Positions 52,513 to 61,287 of a stretch of 64,000 nucleotides of DNA are shown one piece after another (position 1 is the first letter of the stretch; every line of letters starts with the position of its first letter). Position numbers and translations under genes: made by a program. The notes under the pieces were generated by a model that ran no database searches, was not told the DNA's origin, and saw nothing but the letters and a program-made list of their open reading frames with translations. The stretch is taken from contig NZ_GG697141.2 of assembly GCF_000155955.1 (NCBI RefSeq), positions 62,001-126,000 on the forward strand. The letters run 5' to 3'. This DNA comes from Mitsuokella multacida DSM 20544. GTDB lineage: Bacteria; Bacillota; Negativicutes; Selenomonadales; Selenomonadaceae.

Positions 52513-53429
52513 GTAAAGAATTGATGAAGAGTTCCTTGACAGAAGTCACAATGTCCTCGGAACTTGGTAAGATGGTTATCAATGGCTGCATTACGAAGAT
52601 TGGCAAAGCATCTACTGGTGCTCCTTGTGGTACTGATGGAAAGCTCGCTGTGTTTACCGCAGAATCTATTAAGAAATGCGCCGATACATTCGTCGGTATG
52701 CCATTGAACTGCACATATCCTGATGGATGGTTTGCAGATGGTACGGATTTGTTTACGAATCACGGCGATATGAACATTGGTTATATCCGCAGTGTTGAAG
52801 CGAAAGACGATAACCTTATGGCAGAAATCGTCGTATGGAAAGATAAATTCCCTGAAGAAGCATTCATGATTGTGAATGGCGCAGAAGCACTCGGCTTTAG
52901 CGTTGAGTGGTATGCAACGCAGACACATGAAGATGAAGAAAATGTCTATATGGATGAATTTCAGGGTGCTGGCTGTGCAATCCTTTGGAAGAACTGCGCA
53001 GCTTTTAGTGACACGTTTATTGAGACTCTTGCAGCAAGCAGAGATAAAAAGAATAGGAGTGATAATTCTATGAATGAACAGGAAAAGAAAGAGATTATCG
53101 ACAGCATTATGGCTGGTTTGGATGAGAAGCTGAAAGGCTACGAGGAGAAAATTGGTGAGATCAAGGCGTCCGTCGAGAAGGTTAAGGGTGACGTTGATGA
53201 ATCCGTAAAGGCTTCGATTGAGGAAGTCAAGGCAGATATGGAGAAGGCCAAGGATGAGTTCAAGGCATCTGTTGCTGTTCCGCAGCCGAAAACGCAGGAG
53301 CCTGCAAAGAACCCGTTTGAGGGTGGCGAGGAGAAGTCCAAGGAAGAGAAGATTGCAGAAATCAATGCTTCCAACATGTCTCTCGCTGATAAGCTCCATG
53401 AGATCACGAAGATTCGCTACGGTAAGTAA
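52509..53429 (+). CDS. Prohead protease-scaffold fusion
   Basis: 306 residues from TTG 52509 (TTGA overlap with the portal stop). Residues 1-~185 look like an S78/S14-type prohead protease (NGCITKIGKA, GMPLNCTYPDG, EALGFSVEW). Residues 188-306 are a charged coiled coil, the scaffold. It would assemble the prohead and then mature it. Confidence 0.75.
   Translation: MSKELMKSSLTEVTMSSELGKMVINGCITKIGKASTGAPCGTDGKLAVFTAESIKKCADTFVGMPLNCTYPDGWFADGTDLFTNHGDMNIGYIRSVEAKDDNLMAEIVVWKDKFPEEAFMIVNGAEALGFSVEWYATQTHEDEENVYMDEFQGAGCAILWKNCAAFSDTFIETLAASRDKKNRSDNSMNEQEKKEIIDSIMAGLDEKLKGYEEKIGEIKASVEKVKGDVDESVKASIEEVKADMEKAKDEFKASVAVPQPKTQEPAKNPFEGGEEKSKEEKIAEINASNMSLADKLHEITKIRYGK
53070..53429 (+). CDS. Nested scaffold protein start
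   Basis: AGGAG (53055-53059) and ATG 53070 lie in frame within the protease-scaffold gene, exactly at the junction (MNEQEKKEIIDSI). Translation here would give a 119-residue scaffold on its own, as in lambda Nu3. Confidence 0.65.
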   Translation: MNEQEKKEIIDSIMAGLDEKLKGYEEKIGEIKASVEKVKGDVDESVKASIEEVKADMEKAKDEFKASVAVPQPKTQEPAKNPFEGGEEKSKEEKIAEINASNMSLADKLHEITKIRYGK

Positions 53430-53445
53430 TTTAGACTAACAGACA

Positions 53446-53475
53446 AGACTGTTGCATTTGCAATGGTCTTTTTTT
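53446..53475 (+). terminator. Terminator between scaffold and capsid genes
   Basis: AGACTGTTGC pairs with GCAATGGTCT (two GT) around ATTT, followed by seven T. It is probably partial, adjusting transcript levels, or a processing site. Confidence 0.75.
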
Positions 53476-53497
53476 ATTGGAAAGGATGATGTGAATA

Positions 53498-54574
53498 ATG
53501 AGTAATGGTGTACTTTTTAGTGCGGCTATCGCAACTACAGACAAAGGTCAGCCGATTAAGGCTGCATCGAATCCGATTAGCGTTTACAATGAAGACCATA
53601 TGTTGGTCGTCGGGGACTATGACAAGGTCCTCCATGATTATCTGAAACGTGACTTTGCACTTGCTGTTAAGGTCAACAGTGTCCGTGCATCGGGCTATCC
53701 GCATGTATGGAATGAGCAGAAGGGTCTCCCTGCAAATACGCAGGCTGTTGACCCGAAGGTCGGCTTTGGCACGACGGATGCTCCGTCTTATCGTCCGAAG
53801 ACGCTCTCCACGGAATACAAGCGTGATAACTGGAAGCAGGCATTTGCTCGTTGCTATTCTACGGGTATCCGCTATGATTACTTCACGCGCCAGATGGAGA
53901 ATAACTACGGTACGTTCGAGAATCTGACCGAGAAGGACTACAACGACATGTTCGTTGACTTCACGAAGACTACGTGCAATGACTTCTGGAATGGCGCAAC
54001 GAAGTTTGACGCAACGGATGCATTTACGTACTACGGTGTTATCGCTCAGATTTCTGAGAATAAGGACAATGTTACGGCTATTGCTGATGGCACGAAGATT
54101 GCCGATGCACTCAACACGAAGATTGCAAACCTCATGGCTCGCCTTGACTACACTGGCTACCCGGATGTCATTGCAATGAACCCTGCAACGTATGACATTC
54201 TCATCAAGGAAGAAGCAGAGCGTTCCCTGTATCAGCGTGATATCACGACGGAAATTGTCCCGGGCGTCAAAGTTCCGGCATTCTTCACACCGATGGGCAA
54301 GCTCCCGATTGTCCTTACGCCGTTCATTAAGCCGACGGTTGATTCCTCCGCTGGTACGACGAAGCACCAGATCGTTGCAATCAATTCGGCTATGATTGAC
54401 CGTATCTGGCTCTTTAATGACGCCCCGAAGGTCTATGAGATTGCTAACCCGGAGCTCCCGCTTGCAAATGACCGACTCCTCACGGATAAGTTTGTACTCG
54501 ACTTTGCCAACTACATCGTCCATGGTGTTGACACGGGTATGCACTTCATCCTCACGAAAACGGTGAAGAACTGA
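53498..54574 (+). CDS. Major capsid protein (HK97 fold)
   Basis: 358 residues, GAAAGGATG upstream. Alpha/beta pattern with GYPDVIAMNPATYDILIKE and a C-terminal P-domain (IWLFNDAPKVYEIANPE). Codons are more GC-rich than in neighbours, as in highly expressed phage genes. Preceded by the scaffold and followed by connectors. Confidence 0.85.
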   Translation: MSNGVLFSAAIATTDKGQPIKAASNPISVYNEDHMLVVGDYDKVLHDYLKRDFALAVKVNSVRASGYPHVWNEQKGLPANTQAVDPKVGFGTTDAPSYRPKTLSTEYKRDNWKQAFARCYSTGIRYDYFTRQMENNYGTFENLTEKDYNDMFVDFTKTTCNDFWNGATKFDATDAFTYYGVIAQISENKDNVTAIADGTKIADALNTKIANLMARLDYTGYPDVIAMNPATYDILIKEEAERSLYQRDITTEIVPGVKVPAFFTPMGKLPIVLTPFIKPTVDSSAGTTKHQIVAINSAMIDRIWLFNDAPKVYEIANPELPLANDRLLTDKFVLDFANYIVHGVDTGMHFILTKTVKN

Positions 54575-54649
54575 TAACTAAGTGAAATCGTCGCTTGGCA
54601 TTCAACCAACAAATAAACAAACCATGCGGCTTTTATAGGAGGTAGTTAG

Positions 54650-54856
54650 ATGGCAAGAACAGCAAAAGCAGCAGCAACAACGGAAAAGCCAGTTGTTGAA
54701 GCAACGGATAAACCAGTGGAGTGTGAAGTGAAAGACTTTTTGAAATCTCATGGTTCTATCATGCTTGGCACTCACTTCATTCCGATTGTTGGTGGTAAGG
54801 TCAAAATCAGTGCAAAGACAAAGGAAATCTTTGAGAAAAGTGGGTTCCTGAAATGA
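54650..54856 (+). CDS. Small head protein of unknown function
   Basis: 68 residues, AGGAGG upstream. Ala/Thr/Lys-rich N terminus, compact beta C terminus. Position suggests a minor head component. Confidence 0.55.
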   Translation: MARTAKAAATTEKPVVEATDKPVECEVKDFLKSHGSIMLGTHFIPIVGGKVKISAKTKEIFEKSGFLK

Positions 54857-55422
54857 AAACGTATCTGACTGAGGATGAAATCCCCCTGTACTGTGGCCTT
54901 ATCAGTGGCGTCAAGATGGAACACATCGAAGCGGCTACAACGCTCATTGATGCATTTAAAGGACGTTCATTTTATCCAATGGAGCATACAGAGCGTGTTG
55001 AGTTGAAGCATAAGCGTGTAGACCATGAATTCCGTGGGAAACTCAAGCATTTTCCTCGTGTTTCCATTGAGAAGGTCACGGCAAAGACACATGGGTTTTT
55101 TGGAGATGACACATTGACTCTGAATGCAGACACACTGGATTTCGACGATGATGAGTCCCTGTATTTTACCTTTGAGTTCCCTCAGTCGTTCATGTTCCGT
55201 AAGCCACCGAAGTATCTTAAGGTTACTTATAAGAGTGGTTATGCGGAAATCCCAGAAGCAGTAAAGCGGGCATGTGGAATCCTTGCCTGTAACATCAAGC
55301 AGATGGGCGGTACATTACGGTGGAAAAGCCGTGATGACTATGACGTCAAGGTAACACTTAGTGACTCTGGTGTGTTCTCTCCAGAGATTGAGAATATATT
55401 GCGAGGTGTAGAGATTCAATGA
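54853..55422 (+). CDS. Head-tail connector (gp6-like)
   Basis: 189 residues, ATGA overlap. Helical start (TLIDAFKGRSFYP) and a C-terminal VKRACGILACNIKQMGG pattern typical of DNA-packaging/gp6-like adaptors that close the portal ring. Confidence 0.7.
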   Translation: MKTYLTEDEIPLYCGLISGVKMEHIEAATTLIDAFKGRSFYPMEHTERVELKHKRVDHEFRGKLKHFPRVSIEKVTAKTHGFFGDDTLTLNADTLDFDDDESLYFTFEFPQSFMFRKPPKYLKVTYKSGYAEIPEAVKRACGILACNIKQMGGTLRWKSRDDYDVKVTLSDSGVFSPEIENILRGVEIQ

Positions 55423-55979
55423 ATGTACTGGCTTACTATACTGACCGAATGGAACCATTGACGAATGAACATGGAGCAACGGAACAAGCCCTGGTATTGC
55501 GCAGAGGTAAGACAATGAGTCCACAGACGATTGCAGACGGTAGAGTGATGCTTGTAGACCTTGGGACACAATTTGTTGGCGGTGATATCTTATCGCGACA
55601 GAATGGTGAGCAGTATTTCATCGTATCAAAACAGCAGAGTTCAGACTGTGTTCAGATTCAGGGTAAACGAGTGAATGCCCATGTCAATATCAGTGCATTA
55701 ACGGACAAATATGTGAATCATAAAAAGGTTGGCACAGAAGAAACCGTGATTATTACGGACTGTCCAACGTATTATCAAGATGTGTCGGCGGCAATGCACA
55801 CGTATGACGCAGGACTTTTACCGAAAACCGTGAAGCGCATCGTTATCCATAATTCTATCAAGGTGAAACTCCTTGACCGTGTTTCGTTCGGTGAACGGAA
55901 CTATCAGGTAGACAACATTGATACGGCCAAGTATGTCGGATTGTATGAGCTGCAATTATCAGAGGATACACGACAATGA
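55419..55979 (+). CDS. Head closure / neck protein
   Basis: 186 residues, ATGA overlap. Beta-rich with RVMLVD-LGTQFVGGDIL and a C-terminal LLDRVSFGERNYQVDNID. Role inferred from order (after the connector). Confidence 0.55.
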   Translation: MNVLAYYTDRMEPLTNEHGATEQALVLRRGKTMSPQTIADGRVMLVDLGTQFVGGDILSRQNGEQYFIVSKQQSSDCVQIQGKRVNAHVNISALTDKYVNHKKVGTEETVIITDCPTYYQDVSAAMHTYDAGLLPKTVKRIVIHNSIKVKLLDRVSFGERNYQVDNIDTAKYVGLYELQLSEDTRQ

Positions 55980-56533
55980 GTAATATTTCTAAGGCCGTCA
56001 CTCAGTGGGCAAATAAGAATATCGCGGACATTAAGGGCGAATGGGGGAAATCAACCATTGAAGGTAACGCAGAAATAAATTTCAAGATCACGAAGGACAG
56101 CCCCGATGAAGTCACAGGTGAATTTACCGCGAGTGGACAGAAGATGTGGATGAATGAATATGGCTCTGGTTCTAGACTAGACCGTAGCAATCCGTTTTTA
56201 TCCCAATACACCAGTTCATCGGTATTCAACAGGGAACGCCTAAATGATACTGGTTTTGAATATGCAATCCGTACAAGGCCGTCTGGTCATTACTACCAAG
56301 ACCTTGATGGTAATAATCATAGAGGTTCTGGCATTGGTATGCCGCATGGACTCCGCCTTGAAAGTAAGACTACTTTTGGAGATATGGCAGTCAAGCCACA
56401 TGAGCCTAAGCATACCATCAAAGAGACCTTGACTGGCAATACGGTATATAACGAACAATTCAAACAAGATTTATTGAATTCGTTTGGCGCAACAATACAA
56501 GAGTCCATTGCAAAGGTGGTGCGTAAATCATGA
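55976..56533 (+). CDS. Tail completion protein (HK97 gp10-like)
   Basis: 185 residues, ATGA overlap. N-terminal helix and central MNEYGSGSRLD region. Role inferred from order in the cluster. Confidence 0.5.
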   Translation: MSNISKAVTQWANKNIADIKGEWGKSTIEGNAEINFKITKDSPDEVTGEFTASGQKMWMNEYGSGSRLDRSNPFLSQYTSSSVFNRERLNDTGFEYAIRTRPSGHYYQDLDGNNHRGSGIGMPHGLRLESKTTFGDMAVKPHEPKHTIKETLTGNTVYNEQFKQDLLNSFGATIQESIAKVVRKS

Positions 56534-56931
56534 ACGCATTTGAGTTTGGTAATGAACTCTGGAATCTATTCACGAATGACGAGACTCTGGTGAAGCTATT
56601 GGATGTCGATGTGGACGATGAATCATCGTATGTAAAGCACTATCGACAAGAAGATGTAGCACCAGAGCTTTTTAATGTGGAGAACTTGCCGTCCATTGCA
56701 TTTTACTTTGCAGACGCAGGCTCTACCGTGAATGACTATTTGAATCTCGGACTTCTACGTATTGACATCTACACATCTTATCGAGATGACGTAGAGCCAA
56801 TCCGTAAACGTATCGTTGATATCATCCACGAGAGATTCGACGAGCGTGTCCGTGCGGAAGGACAGAGGAGTTCGGGTATCACCAATGTATACAAATATAG
56901 ACTGGAGTTTACTCCATTGATTTTCACATGA
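56530..56931 (+). CDS. Tail terminator protein
   Basis: 133 residues, ATGA overlap. IAFYFADAGSTVNDYLNLGLLRIDIYTS and DIIHERFDERV follow the alpha/beta layout of lambda gpU-type terminators. Confidence 0.65.
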   Translation: MNAFEFGNELWNLFTNDETLVKLLDVDVDDESSYVKHYRQEDVAPELFNVENLPSIAFYFADAGSTVNDYLNLGLLRIDIYTSYRDDVEPIRKRIVDIIHERFDERVRAEGQRSSGITNVYKYRLEFTPLIFT

Positions 56932-56948
56932 GAAAGGATGATGTGTAG

Positions 56949-57692
56949 ATGGCAGTTAAAGACCTTCTGAATAAAGGACTGCTCCTGCATGGTATTGGTG
57001 CAGGCGTTCTGAAGAGTGTCACTGGCAAGATCGCTGAGATGACTACTTCCCAGAGCATGAATATGAACATTACGGCAACGACAGAGGATGTCTATGGCGG
57101 TGACGGCCTGTTCCCGCTCTATACGTACATTTCCAAGAAGGAAGGTACGGTTGAGATTACGAACGCTGAGTTTAAGCTCTCTCAGGTACAGATTGCACAG
57201 GGTACTAAGATTACGGCAACGGGCAATAAGCGTAACTACCGTGTCCTCATCACGAAGGACGATAAGCAGCTCATCAAGGACGGTGCTCTGACTGGTGTTG
57301 AAGCCCTTGCAGTCATCGGTCCGGATGGCAACGATGCATCGGCTGCTGTTACGGTCACGGATACTGGCGCTGTAACCTTTGGCGAAGCTGCGGTTGCCGG
57401 TGAGTATGTTGTATGGTTCAAGGCAACGGATGCTAACAGTGTTAAGGCCGAGATGCTCAAGAATGCAATGCCGGAAGTTGCAACGTTCAACTGGATGTTT
57501 ACCACGGAGGATTCCGAGGGCAACAAGTATCAGATTGATATCTATGCTCGCCGTGTCCGTGCTGATGGCGAACTCAAGATTGAGACGGCTCGTGACAAGG
57601 CAACCACTCCGTCCCTCAAGATTAAGATTCTTGACCCAGGTGATGGCCATGATGACTTTGCAGTTGTCACGATCACGCCGCTTGCTGCTTGA
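56949..57692 (+). CDS. Major tail tube protein with an Ig-like insert
   Basis: 247 residues. The tube fold (~1-90, 170-247) is interrupted by ~70 residues of Ig-like beta sheet (LAVIGPDGNDASAAVTVTDTGAVTF). GC-rich codons as in the capsid gene suggest high expression. Confidence 0.75.
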   Translation: MAVKDLLNKGLLLHGIGAGVLKSVTGKIAEMTTSQSMNMNITATTEDVYGGDGLFPLYTYISKKEGTVEITNAEFKLSQVQIAQGTKITATGNKRNYRVLITKDDKQLIKDGALTGVEALAVIGPDGNDASAAVTVTDTGAVTFGEAAVAGEYVVWFKATDANSVKAEMLKNAMPEVATFNWMFTTEDSEGNKYQIDIYARRVRADGELKIETARDKATTPSLKIKILDPGDGHDDFAVVTITPLAA

Positions 57693-57712
57693 TGATTTAG
57701 TAGCTTAACTTT

Positions 57713-57738
57713 GGGACTGACTACGGTCAGTCCTTTGT
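57713..57738 (+). terminator. Terminator after the tail tube gene
   Basis: GGACTGAC/GTCAGTCC closed by a C(TACG)G tetraloop, then TTTG TTT. Limits read-through from the highly expressed head/tube genes into the chaperone. Confidence 0.88.
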
Positions 57739-57771
57739 TTAAACTACCAAGTTACAAGGAGGTAACAATAC

Positions 57772-58188
57772 ATGGCAGAAGAAAAGAGTAACGATAATGT
57801 CATTGGACTCTATGAGATTGTCCGTGACCGCTATGGCAAGAAACATAAAGTATATAGTGCAAAGTTCAAGGACTTGCATACGATTATGAATTTCACTCAG
57901 CATTACAGCCCAGATTCCTTTGGCCTCTACATGCTTGCCCCTGTGATTGACAAGGATGGCGAGGTAGACATGGATGCAGAGGGCAACATCAACTATGACA
58001 ACGGATTCTATGATGACCTCATGGAGATGATTGAGATGGCACTTGACCATCGTGAGACTCGTGAGCAGATCGAAGAATGGCTCGATGTAGAGGTTGCTCG
58101 GAATATCATCATGGTCTATCTTCGCGTTTCTCAGTTTAAAAAAAACAATCCATTAAATCTGGAGAAGAGACTCATTGGCGAAATCTGA
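57772..58188 (+). CDS. Tail assembly chaperone, short form (gpG-like)
   Basis: 138 residues, AAGGAGG upstream. Acidic helical protein (DDLMEMIEMALDHRETREQIEEW). It lies just before the tape measure and contains a slippery site near its end. Confidence 0.8.
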   Translation: MAEEKSNDNVIGLYEIVRDRYGKKHKVYSAKFKDLHTIMNFTQHYSPDSFGLYMLAPVIDKDGEVDMDAEGNINYDNGFYDDLMEMIEMALDHRETREQIEEWLDVEVARNIIMVYLRVSQFKKNNPLNLEKRLIGEI

Positions 58189-58373
58189 TTGCAAGCCTTG
58201 TTCAGAACACGAGTCTCAACGTACATGACATTGAGGAACTTCGTATCAATGAAATGGAGGACCTGTTGCAGGGTATCAGTGAGAATAACGAGGAACTGAA
58301 TAAGAAGTACGGCAATGGTGGCAAGGAACAGCTTGAAGGTGATGATGCTATCCATGCACTCCTTGGAAAATAA
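58146..58373 (+). CDS. Frameshift extension of the tail chaperone (gpGT-like)
   Basis: Within TTT AAA AAA AAC (58135-58146) the heptamer A AAA AAC allows a -1 shift. The -1 frame is then open for 75 codons (QSIKSGEETHWRNLIASLV..., ending at TAA 58371), giving a ~200-residue fusion. This is the GT arrangement of long-tailed phages. Confidence 0.8.
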   Translation, partial: QSIKSGEETHWRNLIASLVQNTSLNVHDIEELRINEMEDLLQGISENNEELNKKYGNGGKEQLEGDDAIHALLGK

Positions 58374-58376
58374 CTG

Positions 58377-58405
58377 TTGACAACTTTTGATATACGACGT
58401 ATAAT
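58377..58405 (+). promoter_or_regulatory. Operator-bearing promoter in the tail operon
   Basis: TTGACA (58377-58382), 17 nt, TATAAT (58400-58405), with TATACGACGTATA across the -10, the core of the operator palindrome found at the repressor promoter. Confidence 0.82.
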
Positions 58406-58457
58406 CGAAGAAAACAAGGAAAAAATGTTAATAGTTGTGTAAAGGAGGATTACAAAA

Positions 58458-58838
58458 ATGAAGCGGCTACTCATCATTTTCATGACATTATTCGCATTCT
58501 CATCAGTATGTTTCGCAGATGGCAATGAAGACGTATTGGATCACGATGAACAGTTTGCGTATGATTGTATTGACAAGTGGTATACCTTCCTAGATAATAG
58601 CAAGGTACGTTTCAAAGCAGTCGATGCAACAGACAAGGACAACGTCGAAAAAGGATTATGCGTAATATCCTTGGAAGTACCTAATCAGTTCGGTGGAATG
58701 TCATTCAGAAACTACTGGTTCCAAGACGGAAAACCAGATTCAGTATACGACGGCATCGGTGACAGCGATGTTTGGAATAGGTTCGATATAGCAAAGATGA
58801 ACAGGGTGTGGAAGGAAAAACATCCACCCGAGCAGTGA
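58458..58838 (+). CDS. Secreted moron protein
   Basis: 126 residues, AAAGGAGG upstream. Signal peptide MKRLLIIFMTLFAFSSVCFA, cut before DGNE. The mature part is acidic, with WYTFLDNSKVRFKA and FGGMSFRNYWFQDG. It has its own promoter and terminator between the chaperone and tape measure genes, the hallmark of a moron. Function unknown. Confidence 0.75.
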   Translation: MKRLLIIFMTLFAFSSVCFADGNEDVLDHDEQFAYDCIDKWYTFLDNSKVRFKAVDATDKDNVEKGLCVISLEVPNQFGGMSFRNYWFQDGKPDSVYDGIGDSDVWNRFDIAKMNRVWKEKHPPEQ

Positions 58839-58858
58839 ATATACAATAGAATAACGAA

Positions 58859-58898
58859 AAGGGGTATCATGGTAAAACATGGTATCCCTTATTTTTTT
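58859..58898 (+). terminator. Terminator of the moron
   Basis: AAGGGGTATCATG pairs with CATGGTATCCCTT (GT pairs) around GTAAAA, then a run of seven T. Confidence 0.88.
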
Positions 58899-58915
58899 AT
58901 GTTTGGAGGGATAAA

Positions 58916-61015
58916 ATGGCAGATAAACAACAGTTGGTATATGAGATTAATATCATTGCCAACGGTACGGATAAAATTGAGGGTGTCAAGAAGTCCCTCG
59001 AAGGTGCAAAAGACCTTGTCGATAAAATGAATAACACCAACCTCAAGATTGGTGTCAACGGTGATTTTGAGTCGAAGATGCACACGATTTCGCAGGACTT
59101 GCGTGAGGTCAGACGTGGCATTGAATTGCTGAACAAAGGTGCGACCATTAATATTTCTGGCGTACCTCAGACAGAACAGTCGCTTCGTGCTTTAGAGAAG
59201 ACCTTAGAGGATACGCTGAGAAACATCAAGGCTACTTCTTTCAACAACGTTGCTAATGACATGGCAAAACTGCAAGAAGCCGCAAAGAAAGATAGTGATG
59301 CCATTGACAAGCTAATGAAGAAGTACGAGAGACTAACGCAGACATTCAATAGTGCAACGCAGAACCGCAAGGTCATTCCTGAGTCAACATGGTATAACCG
59401 CAGGGACTCTCTTGATGGTGTCATTGCAAAACTCAGGGAATACGGCATTGTTCGTGACAACGTATACCGTAGCGAACAGTATGCCACCCATAAGTCATCC
59501 ATTGAAGGATACATTCAGGCACAGAAACGCCGTTTGGAGCTAGAGAGCCAGATTGAGAAGGTCATTGATAGACAGACAGTTGCCATGGAGCGTGGCCAGC
59601 AAGTTAAAAAAGCTGACTTTGATTTATCCATGAGACAGCTACAGCAGCTCCTTGCTGAATACAACAAGCTTGGTGGAACCAAACAGTTTACATCTCCGTT
59701 CTCTGCATTTAAAACGTCCAGTGAACAGAACAAGGCTATCATGGCACAGAACGCCGAAGCATGGTCTACGGGACTCAAGACATATTCTCAGGAGCTATCA
59801 CGATTGATGGCACTGCAAGAGCAGATGTACATCCTTTGGCGTCATGATGGTACACAAGAAGCACGAGAGAACCTTAATAAGCTCGCTGAGAGTATTGCAA
59901 AAGTCCGTGCGGAACAAGAAGCCTATCAGAACTCGACAAGACCTGTGACTCAGCCCGTAGACCCGTCAACGAAATGGGCAGAGGGACTCCAATCGTATAC
60001 ACGTGAACTCCGTAGACTTGAAGAGGTACAACAGAAAGTCTTTGCGGCATGGAAGAGTGACCCAACGGCTGCTAATAAACTTGCATTGGATAATGTAAAG
60101 GCAAGCCTTGCGTCGGTACGAAAAGAGTATGAGGAATTCCAGAAATCCATTGGCAAAGCCGGAGCAAACATCAATAAAACCAATGGATATTTCACGTCGT
60201 TTACACAGAAGCTCCGTAGTCATCTTTATTGGATTACCGCAGGATCGTTGCTTGGAGCTGCCTTTGCTGTACCAACGGAGACATTCAATTCTCTTGTTCA
60301 ACTCGATGAAGAGATGCATAACTTGGCAACGGTAATGCCACAACTTGAGGGACAATCCGAAGAAGCTGTCAAAAAATACCAGGCAGAGCAGCGAGAACTC
60401 ATCAATACAGCCAGTGAATACGGTGCATCTGTAAAGGATGTCATGGAATCCGCACGACTCTGGGGACGTATGTACAAAGACCAAGCAACGGTCAATACAC
60501 TGGTATCACAGTCGGCTAAACTTGCAGTTGCCGATAACTTCTCTATGGCAGAGTCGACGAAAGCCGTAGAAGCCGCAATGTTCCAGTATGGACTTGTTGC
60601 GAAAAACAGTGCAGAAGCATTGGCGTATTCTAATAAGATTGTCGATGTATATACAAAACTGTCACATAATGCCGGTGTTTCCGCACAGGACCTTGCAGCA
60701 GGCGTAGAACGCTCTGGTTCTGTCGCTAAACAGGCAGGAATCTCCTTTGAATTCCTCAATGCGCTCATTGCACAGGGCACTCGTGCAACGGCATTGAGTG
60801 GTGCGGAAATCGGTAATATGCTCAAGACAATGCTTGCATCGTTCAACAGTGATAAGGCTGTGAAGGAACTCAAGAAACTCGGCATTGCAACCACAGAGAC
60901 AGTCAATGGCGTGAAAAAGGTACGTTCTGCGCAGGCTGTATTGATGGACGTTGCAGTTGCCGCGCAGGGAACTAATAAAGACCTGAAAGACCTCTGGATT
61001 CAAATGAGTGGCGGT
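58916..61015 (+). CDS. Tape measure protein, exon 1
   Basis: Exon of exactly 700 codons, GGAGGG upstream. Long coiled-coil regions lead to a TP901-type tape measure core with a hydrophobic stretch (LYWITAGSLLGAAFAV) and SAKLAVADNFSMAESTKAVEAAM. It ends ...LWIQMSGG at the intron. Read on without splicing, it stops after RRFAA. It sets tail length and enters the cell at injection. Confidence 0.88.
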
Positions 61016-61287
61016 AGACGATTTGCCGCATGATATAGAAATATATCATTAGTATGTTTTAATAACGGTTAAACTCCAATGGCAGGACAAGACCGTGGTA
61101 AAACCCATAAGGGGAACCGTAGAGACTACAAATAACCGCCTTAACATGTAATGGTGAAGGATGAATGTATAGTCCGATCTCACGATATAGCCAACAAATG
61201 AAACGTGAGAGCATGGCAGAAATGACCATGCCCGTAATTATAAGTCATGATAAATAGTCATGGCTTATTTTTATGAGTAACAACATG
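61016..61287 (+). ncRNA. Group I self-splicing intron in the tape measure gene
   Basis: 272 nt. Exon GCGGT pairs with intron GCCGC as P1, with the U-G pair at the 5' splice site; ATTT just before it pairs with exon-2 AAAT as P10. P2 ATGATAT/ATATCAT, P3 CGGTTA/TAACCG, P7 strands GACTACA and TGTATAGTC, P8 CCTT/AAGG and a P9 hairpin follow. It ends with G (61287). No endonuclease is encoded inside. Confidence 0.9.

Noticed and set aside
53446-53475. A cos or pac site near the capsid genes
   Set aside because: The structure is a simple terminator with a T run; packaging sites are expected near the terminase genes and cannot be identified from sequence alone.
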